Assembly: GCF_012568445.1 (NCBI RefSeq)
Contig: NZ_CP046190.1
Coordinates: 288,057-352,056 of the forward strand
Origin: Enterobacteriaceae endosymbiont of Donacia vulgaris
GTDB taxonomy: Bacteria > Pseudomonadota > Gammaproteobacteria > Enterobacterales > Enterobacteriaceae
Reading direction: 5' to 3'
Length of the DNA stretch: 64,000 nucleotides
Shown: positions 10,065 to 19,097 of the stretch, one piece after another
How positions within the stretch are numbered: the stretch's first letter is position 1
Layout: every line of letters begins with the position of its first letter
Position numbers and translations under genes: made by a program
Notes under the pieces: model-generated
The model's database searches: none
What the model was told of the DNA's origin: nothing
What the model saw: only the letters and a program-made list of their open reading frames with translations

Positions 10065-10523
10065 TTAAAAATATGGATTTTTATACCCAAGTAATTTAAG
10101 TATTTTTATTTCTTTTAATTGCATTATACATGTTTCTTTAACGTTTTTATGATTATATGCTAATAAATGTAAACATGCATGTATAATAATATGTGCCCAA
10201 TGAGATTTTAATGATTTTTTTTGTAAACAAGATTCATACTCTATAATTTCTTTACATAGGATAATATCTCCTAATAATGTTTTTTTTAAAATATTTTTTT
10301 CTAATAAAAAAGATAAAACATTAGTTGGTTTAGAAATATTTAAATATTTTTTATTTAGTTTTAAAATAAATTTTTTCTCTACAATAGAAATATTTAATTC
10401 AATTTTTTGAATATTTTTTTTAAAAAAAATTTTATATAACCAATAAAAAATATCATTTTTTAAAGGTAAATTATTGTTATTTTTACAAAAATTATAATAA
10501 TTTAAAACTATATTTAATTTCAT
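10065..10523 (-). CDS. ybeY: Endoribonuclease YbeY (rRNA maturation factor)
   Basis: YbeY is a zinc-dependent single-strand RNase involved in 16S rRNA 3' maturation and ribosome quality control. The 152 residues match the family (E. coli 155). The metal motif HxxxHxxxxxH is seen in HACLHLLAYNH near residues 115-125, and the N-terminal domain is Lys/Ile-rich and divergent. The gene is 18 bases after miaB on the same strand. E. coli has miaB-ybeZ-ybeY, so ybeZ (phoL) appears deleted. The final Gly-Tyr-x-x-Pro also fits the family C-terminus. Confidence 0.92.
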   Translation of the reverse strand: MKLNIVLNYYNFCKNNNNLPLKNDIFYWLYKIFFKKNIQKIELNISIVEKKFILKLNKKYLNISKPTNVLSFLLEKNILKKTLLGDIILCKEIIEYESCLQKKSLKSHWAHIIIHACLHLLAYNHKNVKETCIMQLKEIKILKLLGYKNPYF

Positions 10524-10541
10524 AAAATCCTAAAATAAAAA

Positions 10542-11882
10542 TTAATTTTTATAAAGAGAGATAAATTTTCCATATAAAGAATATATATAAGAATCAATAA
10601 TTTTTACATTAATAAATTCACCAATATAATTTTTATCGCTTATAAAAAAAACTATTCTATTATTTTCTGTTTTTCCAAAATATTTATTCTTTTGAATTGA
10701 GATGCCTTCTACTAAAATAACTTGAATTGTATTTAACATTTTTTCACTAAATTTTTTAGTTTGTTGTTTTATATAATATTGTAATAGATATAATCTTCGT
10801 TTTTTTTCTAAAATATTTATATTATCTAACATTTTACTAGCAGGTGTTTTTGGTCTAGGAGAATAAATAAAACTAAAACCCATATCTAAATCTAGATCTA
10901 AAATTAAAGAAAGAGTATCTTCAAAATCTTTTTTTGTTTCTCCTGGAAAACCAACTATAAAATCAGAACTAATTTGAATATTAGGTCTAACGATCCTAAG
11001 TTTATTTATAATTTTAATATATTCAGAAATATTATATCTTCTTTTCATTAAAGATAAAATTTTATTAGAACCACTTTGTACTGGTAAATGTAAAAAATTT
11101 ACTAATTTAGGGATTTTCTTGTATATATTAATTAAATCATCAGAAAAATCTTTTGGATGACTTGTAGTAAATCTAATTCTTTTTATATTCTCTATTTTAG
11201 AAATTAATAGTAATAGTTTTGAAAAGTTATAATATTGTTTATTTTTATTATCAAAATAATTATAAGAATTAACATTTTGTCCTAATAAATGTATTTCTTT
11301 AACTCCTTGAATAGATAAATTTTTAATTTCTAAAAGTATATCTTGATAAGGTCTACTAAATTCTTTTCCTCTAGTATGAGGTACTATACAATAAGTACAA
11401 TATTTATTACAACCTTCTATAATTGAAATAAAAGAACTTACACTCTTTGTTTTTGTTACAGGAAAAAACTGAAACTTTTCAATTTGAGGAAAACTAATAT
11501 CAATTAAATATTTTTTAAATTTACGTATTTTATATACCATTTGAGGTAATCTATGAAGAGTTTGGGGACCAAAAATAATATCTACATAATTTGCTCTATT
11601 TAATATTTTTTTACCTTCTTGTGTAGCAACACATCCTCCTACTCCAATAATAATAGATGGATTATTTTTTTTTAAAATTTTCCATCTTCCTAACTGATGA
11701 AATAATTTTTCTTGCGCTTTTTCTCTAATAGAACATGTATTTAATATTAAAATATTGGCGTTTTTTATAGATTTAGTAATTTTACAATTTAACCTGTTTT
11801 CCATAAGATCAGCTATCTTAGAAGAATCATATTCATTCATTTGACAGCCCCAAGTTTTGATATATAATTTATCACTTAACAT
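10542..11882 (-). CDS. miaB: tRNA-2-methylthio-N6-dimethylallyladenosine synthase MiaB
   Basis: MiaB adds the methylthio group to i6A37 in tRNAs reading UNN codons, using two 4Fe-4S clusters and radical SAM chemistry. The N-terminal UPF0004 domain starts with [12 protein letters not shown], and further cluster cysteines lie in NTCSIREKA and VGGCVA. The radical SAM triad is CNKYCTYC, and a TRAM domain closes the protein. The open frame extends upstream to 11972, but that extension runs through the tRNA-Gln gene. The ATG at 11882 gives [13 protein letters not shown], which fits the family N-terminus, so I use it. Length is then 446 residues (E. coli 474). The tRNA cluster lies directly upstream on the same strand. 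Confidence 0.95.
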   Translation of the reverse strand: MLSDKLYIKTWGCQMNEYDSSKIADLMENRLNCKITKSIKNANILILNTCSIREKAQEKLFHQLGRWKILKKNNPSIIIGVGGCVATQEGKKILNRANYVDIIFGPQTLHRLPQMVYKIRKFKKYLIDISFPQIEKFQFFPVTKTKSVSSFISIIEGCNKYCTYCIVPHTRGKEFSRPYQDILLEIKNLSIQGVKEIHLLGQNVNSYNYFDNKNKQYYNFSKLLLLISKIENIKRIRFTTSHPKDFSDDLINIYKKIPKLVNFLHLPVQSGSNKILSLMKRRYNISEYIKIINKLRIVRPNIQISSDFIVGFPGETKKDFEDTLSLILDLDLDMGFSFIYSPRPKTPASKMLDNINILEKKRRLYLLQYYIKQQTKKFSEKMLNTIQVILVEGISIQKNKYFGKTENNRIVFFISDKNYIGEFINVKIIDSYIYSLYGKFISLYKN

Positions 11883-11933
11883 AATTAAATAATTAACAGT
11901 TTGTATTTCATAAAATTGTATAAAAAAATAGAA

Positions 11934-12005
11934 CTGGGGTACCTGGATTTGAACCAGGGATGCCGGTATCAAAAACCGGTGCCTTAACCACTTGGCTATA
12001 CCCCA
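11934..12005 (-). tRNA. glnU: tRNA-Gln (anticodon TTG)
   Basis: The 72-base cloverleaf has acceptor TGGGGTA pairing with TACCCCA. The anticodon loop TTTTGAT gives TTG within a CCGGT/ACCGG stem, and the T-loop is TTCAAAT. No CCA is encoded. It belongs to a Met-Leu-Gln cluster, the E. coli metT-leuW-glnU order. Confidence 0.95.
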
Positions 12006-12018
12006 TATTATTATACTT

Positions 12019-12104
12019 TGCGGAAGACGAGATTTGAACTCGTATTATAAATAAAATAACCAGAACCTAAATCTGGTGCGTCTACCAAATTCCGCCACTC
12101 CCGC
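12019..12104 (-). tRNA. leuW: tRNA-Leu (anticodon TAG)
   Basis: This is an 86-base class II tRNA with a long variable arm. Acceptor GCGGGAG pairs with CTTCCGC, and the anticodon loop TTTAGGT gives TAG, reading CUN codons. CCA is not encoded. It lies between the Gln and Met tRNAs, as leuW does in E. coli. Confidence 0.95.
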
Positions 12105-12118
12105 AAATTATTTTGTTT

Positions 12119-12194
12119 TAGCTACGATGGGAATTGAACCCATGACCTCAGCGTTATGAGTGCTGTGCTCTAACCAAGACTGAGCTACGTAGCC
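12119..12194 (-). tRNA. metT: tRNA-Met, elongator (anticodon CAT)
   Basis: The 76-base tRNA has acceptor GGCTACG like E. coli metT, and loop CTCATAA. The G1-C72 pair is a G-U wobble here. The anticodon-stem pair 31-39 is an A-C mismatch where E. coli has A-U. I call it elongator Met rather than tRNA-Ile(CAT) from the acceptor sequence and its place in the metT-leuW-glnU cluster. Confidence 0.88.
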
Positions 12195-12294
12195 AATAAC
12201 TAATTTATATTATGTAAATAATAAAGTATCACGTCAACTAATTTATTTATTTAATTTTAAATTAAAATGAAATTTGTGAAAAGAGTAAAAAAAT

Positions 12295-13956
12295 ATGTAT
12301 AAATATAATAATTTTTATAAAAAAAATTTTGTTTTTAAAATTATTGAAAATGATATAAAAAATAAAAAATATAATTTAATATGTACTAGATTTCCTCCAG
12401 AACCTAATGGTTATTTACATATAGGTCATATCAAATCTATTTGTTTAAATTTTTCAATTGCTAAATTTTATAATGGAAAATGTTTTTTAAGAATTGATGA
12501 TACTAATCCTTCGACAGAAAATATAAAATATATTAAATCTATAAAAAAAGATTTAGTATGGTTAGGTTTTAAATGGGATCAAAATATAAAATATACATCT
12601 AATTACTTTAATATAATGTATAAATATGCTCTTGAATTAATTAATAAAGGTTTAGCTTATATTGATGAATTAAATACAGCAGATATACGAAATTATAGAG
12701 GTACATTATTAACACCAGGGATAAATAGTCCATATAGAAATCGATCAATAAAAGAAAATTTGAAATTATTTGAAAAAATGCGTTTAGGAAAATTTTCCGA
12801 AGGTAGTTTATCCTTACGTGCTAAAATAGATATGAAGTCAAAAATAATTATCATGAGAGATCCCGTTTTATATAGGATCAAATTTCAAAAACATCATCAA
12901 ACTAATCAAAAATGGTGTATATATCCAACTTATGATTTTAGCCATTGTATATCTGATGCAATTGAAGGAATTACGCATTCTTTATGTACATTAGAATTTC
13001 AAGATAATAAAATATTATATAATTGGATTCTTGATAATATTAGTATAAAACATCATCCTAAGCAATATGAATTTTCCAAACTAAATATAGAATATGGAAT
13101 AACTTCTAAAAGAAATATTAATATTTTAATAAAAAAAAAGATCGTAAGTGGATGGGATGATCCACGCTTATTAACTATTTCTGGATTACGAAGAAAAGGA
13201 TATACAGCTTTATCTTTAAAAAATTTTTGTTATCAAATAGGAGTAACTAAACAAAATAATATAATAGAAATGTCTTTTTTAGAATCTTGTATAAAATCAG
13301 AATTAAATAAATTAGCTCCTAGAGCAATGGCGATATTAAGACCTTTAAAAATTATTATTGACAATTTTCCTTTAGAAAAAAAAATCAAATTAACAGTTCC
13401 TAATCATCCTAAAAATAAAGAAATGGGATATAAAAATATTTATTTTACTAAAGAAATATATATAGATATTTTAGATTTTTCTGAATTTAAAAAAAAAGAT
13501 TTTAAAAGACTTATTTTAGGAGGTAAAGTAAAATTAAGATATGCTTTTATAATTGAAGCAAAAAAAATTATAAAAGACAAAAATAATAATATTCTTTGTG
13601 TACATTGTATTTATTATAATAATACATTAGGAAATAAAATAAATATAAAAGAAAATAAAATAAAAGGTATAATTCATTGGATATCTTGTTTATATACTAA
13701 ATCTGTTAAATTTTATTTATATAATAATTTATTTTTAAAAAAAAATATTAATAATAATGAAAATATTTTAAATTTTTTAAATCCAAAATCATTATTAATA
13801 TATAATGGGTTTATAGAAAAGAATTTATTAAAAAATAATAAAAATAAATATTTTCAATTTGAAAGAGAAGGATATTTTTATTTTGATAAAAAATATTCAA
13901 GTAAAAATAAAACAATTTTTAATAGGATTGTATCATTAAAAACAAAAAAAAAATAA
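12295..13956 (+). CDS. glnS: Glutaminyl-tRNA synthetase
   Basis: GlnRS charges tRNA-Gln with glutamine in the cytosol. The 553 residues match E. coli (554). The class I HIGH box is in PPEPNGYLHIGHIKS near residue 38. The KMSKS-like loop is YGITSKRN, where E. coli has VMSKR, so the first two positions have drifted. GWDDPRLLTISGLRRKGYT and a Lys/Asn-rich two-barrel anticodon-binding domain follow. The gene lies divergently from the tRNA cluster that holds its own substrate tRNA-Gln. It ends before a strong hairpin shared with the convergent fldA. Confidence 0.97.
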   Translation: MYKYNNFYKKNFVFKIIENDIKNKKYNLICTRFPPEPNGYLHIGHIKSICLNFSIAKFYNGKCFLRIDDTNPSTENIKYIKSIKKDLVWLGFKWDQNIKYTSNYFNIMYKYALELINKGLAYIDELNTADIRNYRGTLLTPGINSPYRNRSIKENLKLFEKMRLGKFSEGSLSLRAKIDMKSKIIIMRDPVLYRIKFQKHHQTNQKWCIYPTYDFSHCISDAIEGITHSLCTLEFQDNKILYNWILDNISIKHHPKQYEFSKLNIEYGITSKRNINILIKKKIVSGWDDPRLLTISGLRRKGYTALSLKNFCYQIGVTKQNNIIEMSFLESCIKSELNKLAPRAMAILRPLKIIIDNFPLEKKIKLTVPNHPKNKEMGYKNIYFTKEIYIDILDFSEFKKKDFKRLILGGKVKLRYAFIIEAKKIIKDKNNNILCVHCIYYNNTLGNKINIKENKIKGIIHWISCLYTKSVKFYLYNNLFLKKNINNNENILNFLNPKSLLIYNGFIEKNLLKNNKNKYFQFEREGYFYFDKKYSSKNKTIFNRIVSLKTKKK

Positions 13957-13959
13957 ACA

Positions 13960-13996
13960 TATAAAATCAATTATATTAAATATAATTGATTTTATA
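13960..13996. terminator. Hairpin between convergent glnS and fldA
   Basis: A perfect 16-bp inverted repeat (13960-13975 with 13981-13996) has a 5-base loop and fills almost the whole 44-bp space between the two stop codons. On the minus strand it is followed by a long T-run inside the glnS 3' end. It therefore looks like an intrinsic terminator for fldA, and perhaps a bidirectional one. Confidence 0.75.
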
Positions 13997-14000
13997 AATA

Positions 14001-14513
14001 TTAAATTTTTAATTTTTTAGATATTTGTTGAGTCCATGCATTAATACGTAAATCAGTCAATTCTGGTTGTCTATCTTCATCAATAGTTAATCCTAAAAAA
14101 TATTTTTTATTTTTTAAACTTTTAGTGTCATGAAAATGATATCCTTTAGTCGGCCAATATCCTATTACTTGAGCTTTATTAGTTTTAACAATATCATAAA
14201 TTACTTTTATAGCATCACAAAAATATTCTCCATAATCTTCTTGATCACCACAACCAAATAAACCTAAATATTTATTTTGAAAATTTATTTTTTGTAAAAT
14301 AGGTAGAAAATTTTCCCAATCACATTGTACTTCTCCATAATACCATGTAGGTACTCCTAATAAGAGGATATTATATTTTATAATATCTTCTTTTTCTACT
14401 TCAGAAATATTAAACACTGAAGAATTTTTTTTACTTAAATTTTTTTGTATTTTAAAAGCAACATTTTCAGTATTACCTGTATCACTACCAAAAAAAATAC
14501 CAATTTTTGACAT
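14001..14513 (-). CDS. fldA: Flavodoxin I
   Basis: Flavodoxin is a small FMN protein that donates electrons to enzymes such as radical SAM proteins. That fits the MiaB gene nearby. The 170 residues (E. coli 176) start with the FMN phosphate loop FFGSDTGNTENVA. The flavin-ring loops PTWYYGEVQCDW and FGCGDQEDYGEYFCDA are typical of long-chain flavodoxins. It precedes a strong hairpin terminator and lies 13 bases after ybfF. In E. coli fur and ybfE lie in this stretch; neither is seen. Confidence 0.96.
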   Translation of the reverse strand: MSKIGIFFGSDTGNTENVAFKIQKNLSKKNSSVFNISEVEKEDIIKYNILLLGVPTWYYGEVQCDWENFLPILQKINFQNKYLGLFGCGDQEDYGEYFCDAIKVIYDIVKTNKAQVIGYWPTKGYHFHDTKSLKNKKYFLGLTIDEDRQPELTDLRINAWTQQISKKLKI

Positions 14514-14526
14514 TATTATTGTTTCT

Positions 14527-15315
14527 CTAAAAATATTGTTTATAACATATTTTTAATATTAAATTAAATACTAATTTTGTATTTTCAAGATGTAATAAAT
14601 GACCAGCATTTTTAATATTATATATTTTAGCATTAGGAAATTGAGAAAAAATACTTTTATAATAATTTATATTTATATAATTAGATTTTTCTCCTTTTAA
14701 GAAAAAAATGTTTCCATACCATTTAGGGATTACACTCCAATCTAAGATTTTTTGGTATTCATTTTTTAATATTGAAAAATTAAATTCCCATTTACCATTT
14801 ATTAATGTTTTTAATAATGTATTTATTATATATTCGTTTTTAATATATAATTTCATTATATAAAAAGCAGTTTTTCTTGTTAAATTTTTTTTTTTATAAA
14901 TTTTTTCTAATGCAAAAAATATATTTTTATTAAAAAATTGATATTTTACTGGAGCAATATCTAAAACAATAATAGTTTTAATATTATTTAATAATTTAAA
15001 TTGCGTGATATTCATCACTATTTTACCGCCCATAGAATGTCCTATAAAAATAATATTTTCTTTTATATTTAAAAAATTTAATGTATCTAATACATCTTTT
15101 GATAAAGACATATAATCCATTCTATTGTTCTGTGGGGATAAACCATGATTTCTAATATCTAATAATATAATTTTATACTTTAAATTTTTATTTAGAAATA
15201 TACCCATTGAATATAAACTTTTTTTATTTCCAAATAATCCATGTAATATAATAATTGTATATTTCTTTTTAATAAGAAAATCATTATTTGGGATAATTAA
15301 ATAATTAAGAATCAT
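14527..15315 (-). CDS. ybfF: Alpha/beta-hydrolase, YbfF-type esterase
   Basis: This is a putative cytosolic acyl esterase of the alpha/beta-hydrolase fold. The physiological substrate of the E. coli protein is not well settled. The 262 residues (E. coli 254) show the oxyanion motif HGLFGNKKSLY, the nucleophile elbow GHSMGGKIV and the catalytic His in NAGHLLHLE. It is cotranscribed with fldA (11-base gap), as the E. coli neighbourhood would suggest. Keeping an esterase of unclear role in such a small genome is notable. Confidence 0.88.
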   Translation of the reverse strand: MILNYLIIPNNDFLIKKKYTIIILHGLFGNKKSLYSMGIFLNKNLKYKIILLDIRNHGLSPQNNRMDYMSLSKDVLDTLNFLNIKENIIFIGHSMGGKIVMNITQFKLLNNIKTIIVLDIAPVKYQFFNKNIFFALEKIYKKKNLTRKTAFYIMKLYIKNEYIINTLLKTLINGKWEFNFSILKNEYQKILDWSVIPKWYGNIFFLKGEKSNYININYYKSIFSQFPNAKIYNIKNAGHLLHLENTKLVFNLILKICYKQYF

Positions 15316-15474
15316 ATAAAAATAAATTTATTTAAAAAAAATATTTTAGCATATAAAATAAAAAATTGAGTTTCTTAATATAATTTAAAATTATGATATA
15401 ATCTATCCTAGATAATATATTTTATTTAAAATATTTTAAAATTTTAATTATTAAATCTTAATTAGTGACATTAT

Positions 15475-17091
15475 ATGAAAAATATAGATCCTACAAAAAC
15501 AACTTCATGGAAATATTTAGAAAATCATTTACAAGAAATGAAAAAAACAACTATTAATAATTTATTTAAAATAGATAAAAATAGATTTAAAAATTTTTCA
15601 ATTAATTTTGAGAATAAAATTCTATTTGATTATTCAAAAAATTTTATTAATAAAACAACTCTATATTATTTAATAAATTTAGTTAAAGAAACTAAATGTA
15701 TAGATGCTATTAATTCAATGTTTTATGGTAAAAAAATTAACGTTACAGAACAAAAAGCCGTGTTACATACAGCATTAAGATATAATTATAATAATTGTTT
15801 TTTACAAAATCAAAAAATTTATAATAATATAGATAAAATTTTAAAAAAAATTGAAAATATTTCTAATAATATTATTTTAGGAATATGGAAAGGTTATACA
15901 AATAAAAAAATTAAAAATATAATAAATATAGGAATAGGAGGATCTCATTTAGGTCCCTTAATGGTTACAGAATCATTAAAAACATATAAAAATAAATTAA
16001 ATTTATTTTTTTTATCAAATATTGATCCAAATAAATTAGTTGATATTCTTAATAAAATAAAATTAGAAGAAAGTTTATTTATTATTGCATCAAAAACTTT
16101 TAGTACTCAAGAAACAATGACTAATGCTTTAAGTATAAAAAAATGGTTTATAAAAAATATAAATATAAGTTTTAATAAAGATATTTTTTCAAAACATTTT
16201 ATTGCAGTTACAAATAATATTAATTCTGCAATTAATTTTGGTATAAATAAAAGTAATATTTTGCCATTATTATCCGAAATAGGAGGACGTTTTTCTTTAT
16301 GGTCTTCTATTGGATTAGTTATATCTTTATCTATTGGATTTAATAATTTTAAAAAATTATTACAAGGAGCAAATAAAATGGATTATCATTTTTTTACTAC
16401 TCCTATAAATAAAAATATTCCTATTATTATGGCTTTAATTAGTATCTGGTATAATAATTTTTGGAAGGCGGAAACAGAAGCCATAATTCCTTATTATGAT
16501 AATATGCGTTTTTTACCATCATATTTACAACAATTAAATATGGAATCTAATGGTAAATCTATAGATAGAAATGGTAAAAAAATAAAGTATCAAACTAGTC
16601 CTATTATATGGGGAGATGTAGGTACTAATGGACAACATTCTTTTTTTCAAATGTTACATCAAGGAACTAAATTAATACCATGTGATTTTATAGCTGCTGC
16701 AATATCTAATGACAAAAACTACATCGATCATCATACACAACTTATTTCAAATTATATTGCACAAACAAAAGCATTAGCTTTTGGTAATATGAATAGTTTT
16801 TCTTGTAAAAAAAATTTATATCAGTGTTGTTTTGGAAATAATCCCAGTAATTCTATTTTTTTAAAAAAAATCACTCCTTATAATTTAGGATTATTAATTT
16901 CATCTTATGAACATAAAATTTTTATACAAGGAGTAATTTTAAATATATTTTCTTTTGACCAATGGGGAGTCGAATTAGGAAAAAAAATAGCTAATAATTT
17001 ATATAAAGATATAAATAAAAATATTCAAAATATGAATCAATATGATTACTCATCTCAAGGATTAATTAATTTTTATAAATATTTTAATTAA
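15475..17091 (+). CDS. pgi: Glucose-6-phosphate isomerase
   Basis: This enzyme interconverts glucose-6-phosphate and fructose-6-phosphate in glycolysis. The 538 residues (E. coli 549) include the GIGGSHLGPLM phosphate motif, the family signature GGRFSLWSSIGL near residue 270, and the C-terminal signature FDQWGVELGK. Catalytic Glu and His are kept in QLNMESNGK and GTNGQHSFFQ. It stands alone on the plus strand, divergent from ybfF and convergent with deaD. An AT-rich TATAAT at 15397-15402 lies about 73 bases upstream, but I could not pair it with a convincing -35. Confidence 0.97.
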   Translation: MKNIDPTKTTSWKYLENHLQEMKKTTINNLFKIDKNRFKNFSINFENKILFDYSKNFINKTTLYYLINLVKETKCIDAINSMFYGKKINVTEQKAVLHTALRYNYNNCFLQNQKIYNNIDKILKKIENISNNIILGIWKGYTNKKIKNIINIGIGGSHLGPLMVTESLKTYKNKLNLFFLSNIDPNKLVDILNKIKLEESLFIIASKTFSTQETMTNALSIKKWFIKNINISFNKDIFSKHFIAVTNNINSAINFGINKSNILPLLSEIGGRFSLWSSIGLVISLSIGFNNFKKLLQGANKMDYHFFTTPINKNIPIIMALISIWYNNFWKAETEAIIPYYDNMRFLPSYLQQLNMESNGKSIDRNGKKIKYQTSPIIWGDVGTNGQHSFFQMLHQGTKLIPCDFIAAAISNDKNYIDHHTQLISNYIAQTKALAFGNMNSFSCKKNLYQCCFGNNPSNSIFLKKITPYNLGLLISSYEHKIFIQGVILNIFSFDQWGVELGKKIANNLYKDINKNIQNMNQYDYSSQGLINFYKYFN

Positions 17092-17119
17092 AATCAATTT
17101 TTGATATTAAAAAATTTAA

Positions 17120-18811
17120 TTATTTATAATTTTTTTTTTGTAATTTTAAATAAGAGTTTTTGTAAGATTTTTGGTATTTTAAAATTAATTCAAAACTAAT
17201 ATTTTTATTTAAAATTCTGATATTTTTAGAATATTTTGTAATAATTTTTTTTATGATTGGAGATAATTCAATAGTAGAATACTTAGTAAATAATTTTACA
17301 TTTCCTATATTATTACTATTTATTTTAAATTCATTAATAATAGCTCCTACAATATGACGTACCTCTACTTTATCATTTTTACCTATATTAATACGATATG
17401 TATCCATATATTTTTGTATTTTTTTATTTTTTTTAAAATACTTATTTTTATAAAAATTTAATTTTTTATTAAATAATTTTTTTTTAACTGGCTCAGGAGA
17501 TAAAATTAAAGGTCTTTTGTTTTGAGATAATTTTAATAAAATTATTATTAATTTTTCTTCATTAATATTATTTTGAATAATAAGTGTTGATATAATTTTT
17601 TTATATTTAATTAACTCTGTATCCCTTATTAAGGATAATTCTTTTTTTATTTTTTTTATTAAATTTTCTAATCTTTTTTGACATAAAATTTTATGATTAG
17701 GTAATAATATTTCTTGAATATTACATTTTATCCTACGTTCAATATTTTTTAATAATCTTTTTTCTCTATATTCAATAAATGATAAAGATTTACCTTGTCT
17801 TCCTGCTCTTCCGGTCCTTCCAATACGATGAATATATGACTCTATATCCATAGGTAAATCATAATTTATAACTAAATTTATTCTATTAACATCTAGTCCT
17901 CTTGCAGCAATATCAGTAGCAATTAAAATATCTAATTTCCCATTTCTAAATTTTTCTAATGTTTTTTCTCTATTATTTTGATTCATATCTCCATTTAATG
18001 CTGCACTATTATAATTAAATTTTTTTAAAATGTCAGATATTTCTACAGTTGTAGTTTTAGTTTTTACAAAAATTAAAACTGCATCAAAATTTTCAGTTTC
18101 TAAAAATTTCATTAAAGCATTTATTTTTTTACCATGTATTAACCAATAATTTTGATTAATATCAGGAATAGTTTTAATATCTGTTTTAATAAAAATTTCA
18201 TATGGATGAATCATAAATTTTTTAGTTATATTTTTAATTCTTTTTGGCATAGTTGCAGAAAATAATGAAGTTTGATGTTTTTTAGGTATTGTAGATAATA
18301 TTTTTTCTACATCTTCAATAAATCCCATTCTTAACATTTCATCTGCTTCATCTATTACTAAACTATTTAATTTAGATAAATTCACAGTTTTTCTTTGAAT
18401 ATGATCTAATAAACGTCCTGGAGTTGCTATAATAATTTGAACTCCTAAATGTAAACGTTTAAATTGTATGTTGTAAGACTGTCCTCCATATAATGCTAAA
18501 ATACTAATTTCATTTATATATTTTGCAAATATTGAAGTAGCTTTAGTAACCTGAATTGCTAATTCTCTAGTAGGTGTTAAAACTAGGATTTGAGTTTTTT
18601 TAATAGATAAATTGAGATTATTTAACAATGGTAACATAAATGCAGCAGTTTTCCCGCTACCTGTTTGGGCTATACCTAATACATCTTTTCCAGATAATAA
18701 ATATGGAATACACTTTTTTTGTATAGGAGAGGGTTTTATATATCCTATATCATTTAATGCTTTTAAAAGTAATTTATTTAAACCAAATTTAGCGAAAGTA
18801 ATATTTATCAT
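17120..18811 (-). CDS. deaD: ATP-dependent RNA helicase DeaD (CsdA)
   Basis: This DEAD-box helicase takes part in ribosome assembly and mRNA decay, notably in the cold. All helicase motifs are present: AQTGSGKTAA (motif I), PTRELA, TPGR, DEAD in VIDEADEML, SAT in FSATMP, and HRIGRTGRAGR. A DbpA-like RNA-binding fold follows (KVEVRHIVGAIINEF, about residue 480). At 563 residues it is shorter than E. coli (629), chiefly through loss of the basic C-terminal tail. It lies downstream of pnp, as in E. coli, with nlpI missing between them. Confidence 0.95.
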   Translation of the reverse strand: MINITFAKFGLNKLLLKALNDIGYIKPSPIQKKCIPYLLSGKDVLGIAQTGSGKTAAFMLPLLNNLNLSIKKTQILVLTPTRELAIQVTKATSIFAKYINEISILALYGGQSYNIQFKRLHLGVQIIIATPGRLLDHIQRKTVNLSKLNSLVIDEADEMLRMGFIEDVEKILSTIPKKHQTSLFSATMPKRIKNITKKFMIHPYEIFIKTDIKTIPDINQNYWLIHGKKINALMKFLETENFDAVLIFVKTKTTTVEISDILKKFNYNSAALNGDMNQNNREKTLEKFRNGKLDILIATDIAARGLDVNRINLVINYDLPMDIESYIHRIGRTGRAGRQGKSLSFIEYREKRLLKNIERRIKCNIQEILLPNHKILCQKRLENLIKKIKKELSLIRDTELIKYKKIISTLIIQNNINEEKLIIILLKLSQNKRPLILSPEPVKKKLFNKKLNFYKNKYFKKNKKIQKYMDTYRINIGKNDKVEVRHIVGAIINEFKINSNNIGNVKLFTKYSTIELSPIIKKIITKYSKNIRILNKNISFELILKYQKSYKNSYLKLQKKNYK

Positions 18812-19097
18812 ATAATATATATGCCTATTTAAAATTTAAAATATAATTATTAAAAAAATTAATATACTTAATTAATGATCTAATAATTATTAGATGGGAT
18901 TATAAAATTAAATTGTAATTATGTTTGAATATAAACATAATTACAAATCATAAAAATTATTTAATACAAATAACAATTTTACAAGTAATTATTATAACTA
19001 CTATATTAGTAAATATATATTTTCTTAAAAATATTATTTATTAAAATAATTTATATAATTATTTTTAAATAATGTTTTATAAAAAAATTTTGATAAA
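18812..19097. other. Spacer between pnp and deaD (nlpI lost)
   Basis: The 286-bp AT-rich stretch holds no open frame of note. E. coli has nlpI here. The only structure I can see is the hairpin at 18913-18946. Confidence 0.5.
18913..18946 (-). terminator. Hairpin downstream of pnp
   Basis: A perfect 14-bp stem (18913-18926 with 18933-18946) with a 6-base loop lies about 150 bases after the pnp stop. On the minus strand it is followed by AT-rich sequence with short T-runs. It could end the rpsO-pnp transcript before deaD or protect its 3' end. Confidence 0.55.

Noticed and set aside
11883..11972. N-terminal extension of miaB
   Set aside because: It would run through the tRNA-Gln gene and has no match in MiaB proteins; the ATG at 11882 fits the family start.
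15366..15402. Promoter for pgi made of TTGAGT and TATAAT
   Set aside because: The spacing of 25 bases is too long for sigma-70, and such strings are common by chance in this composition.
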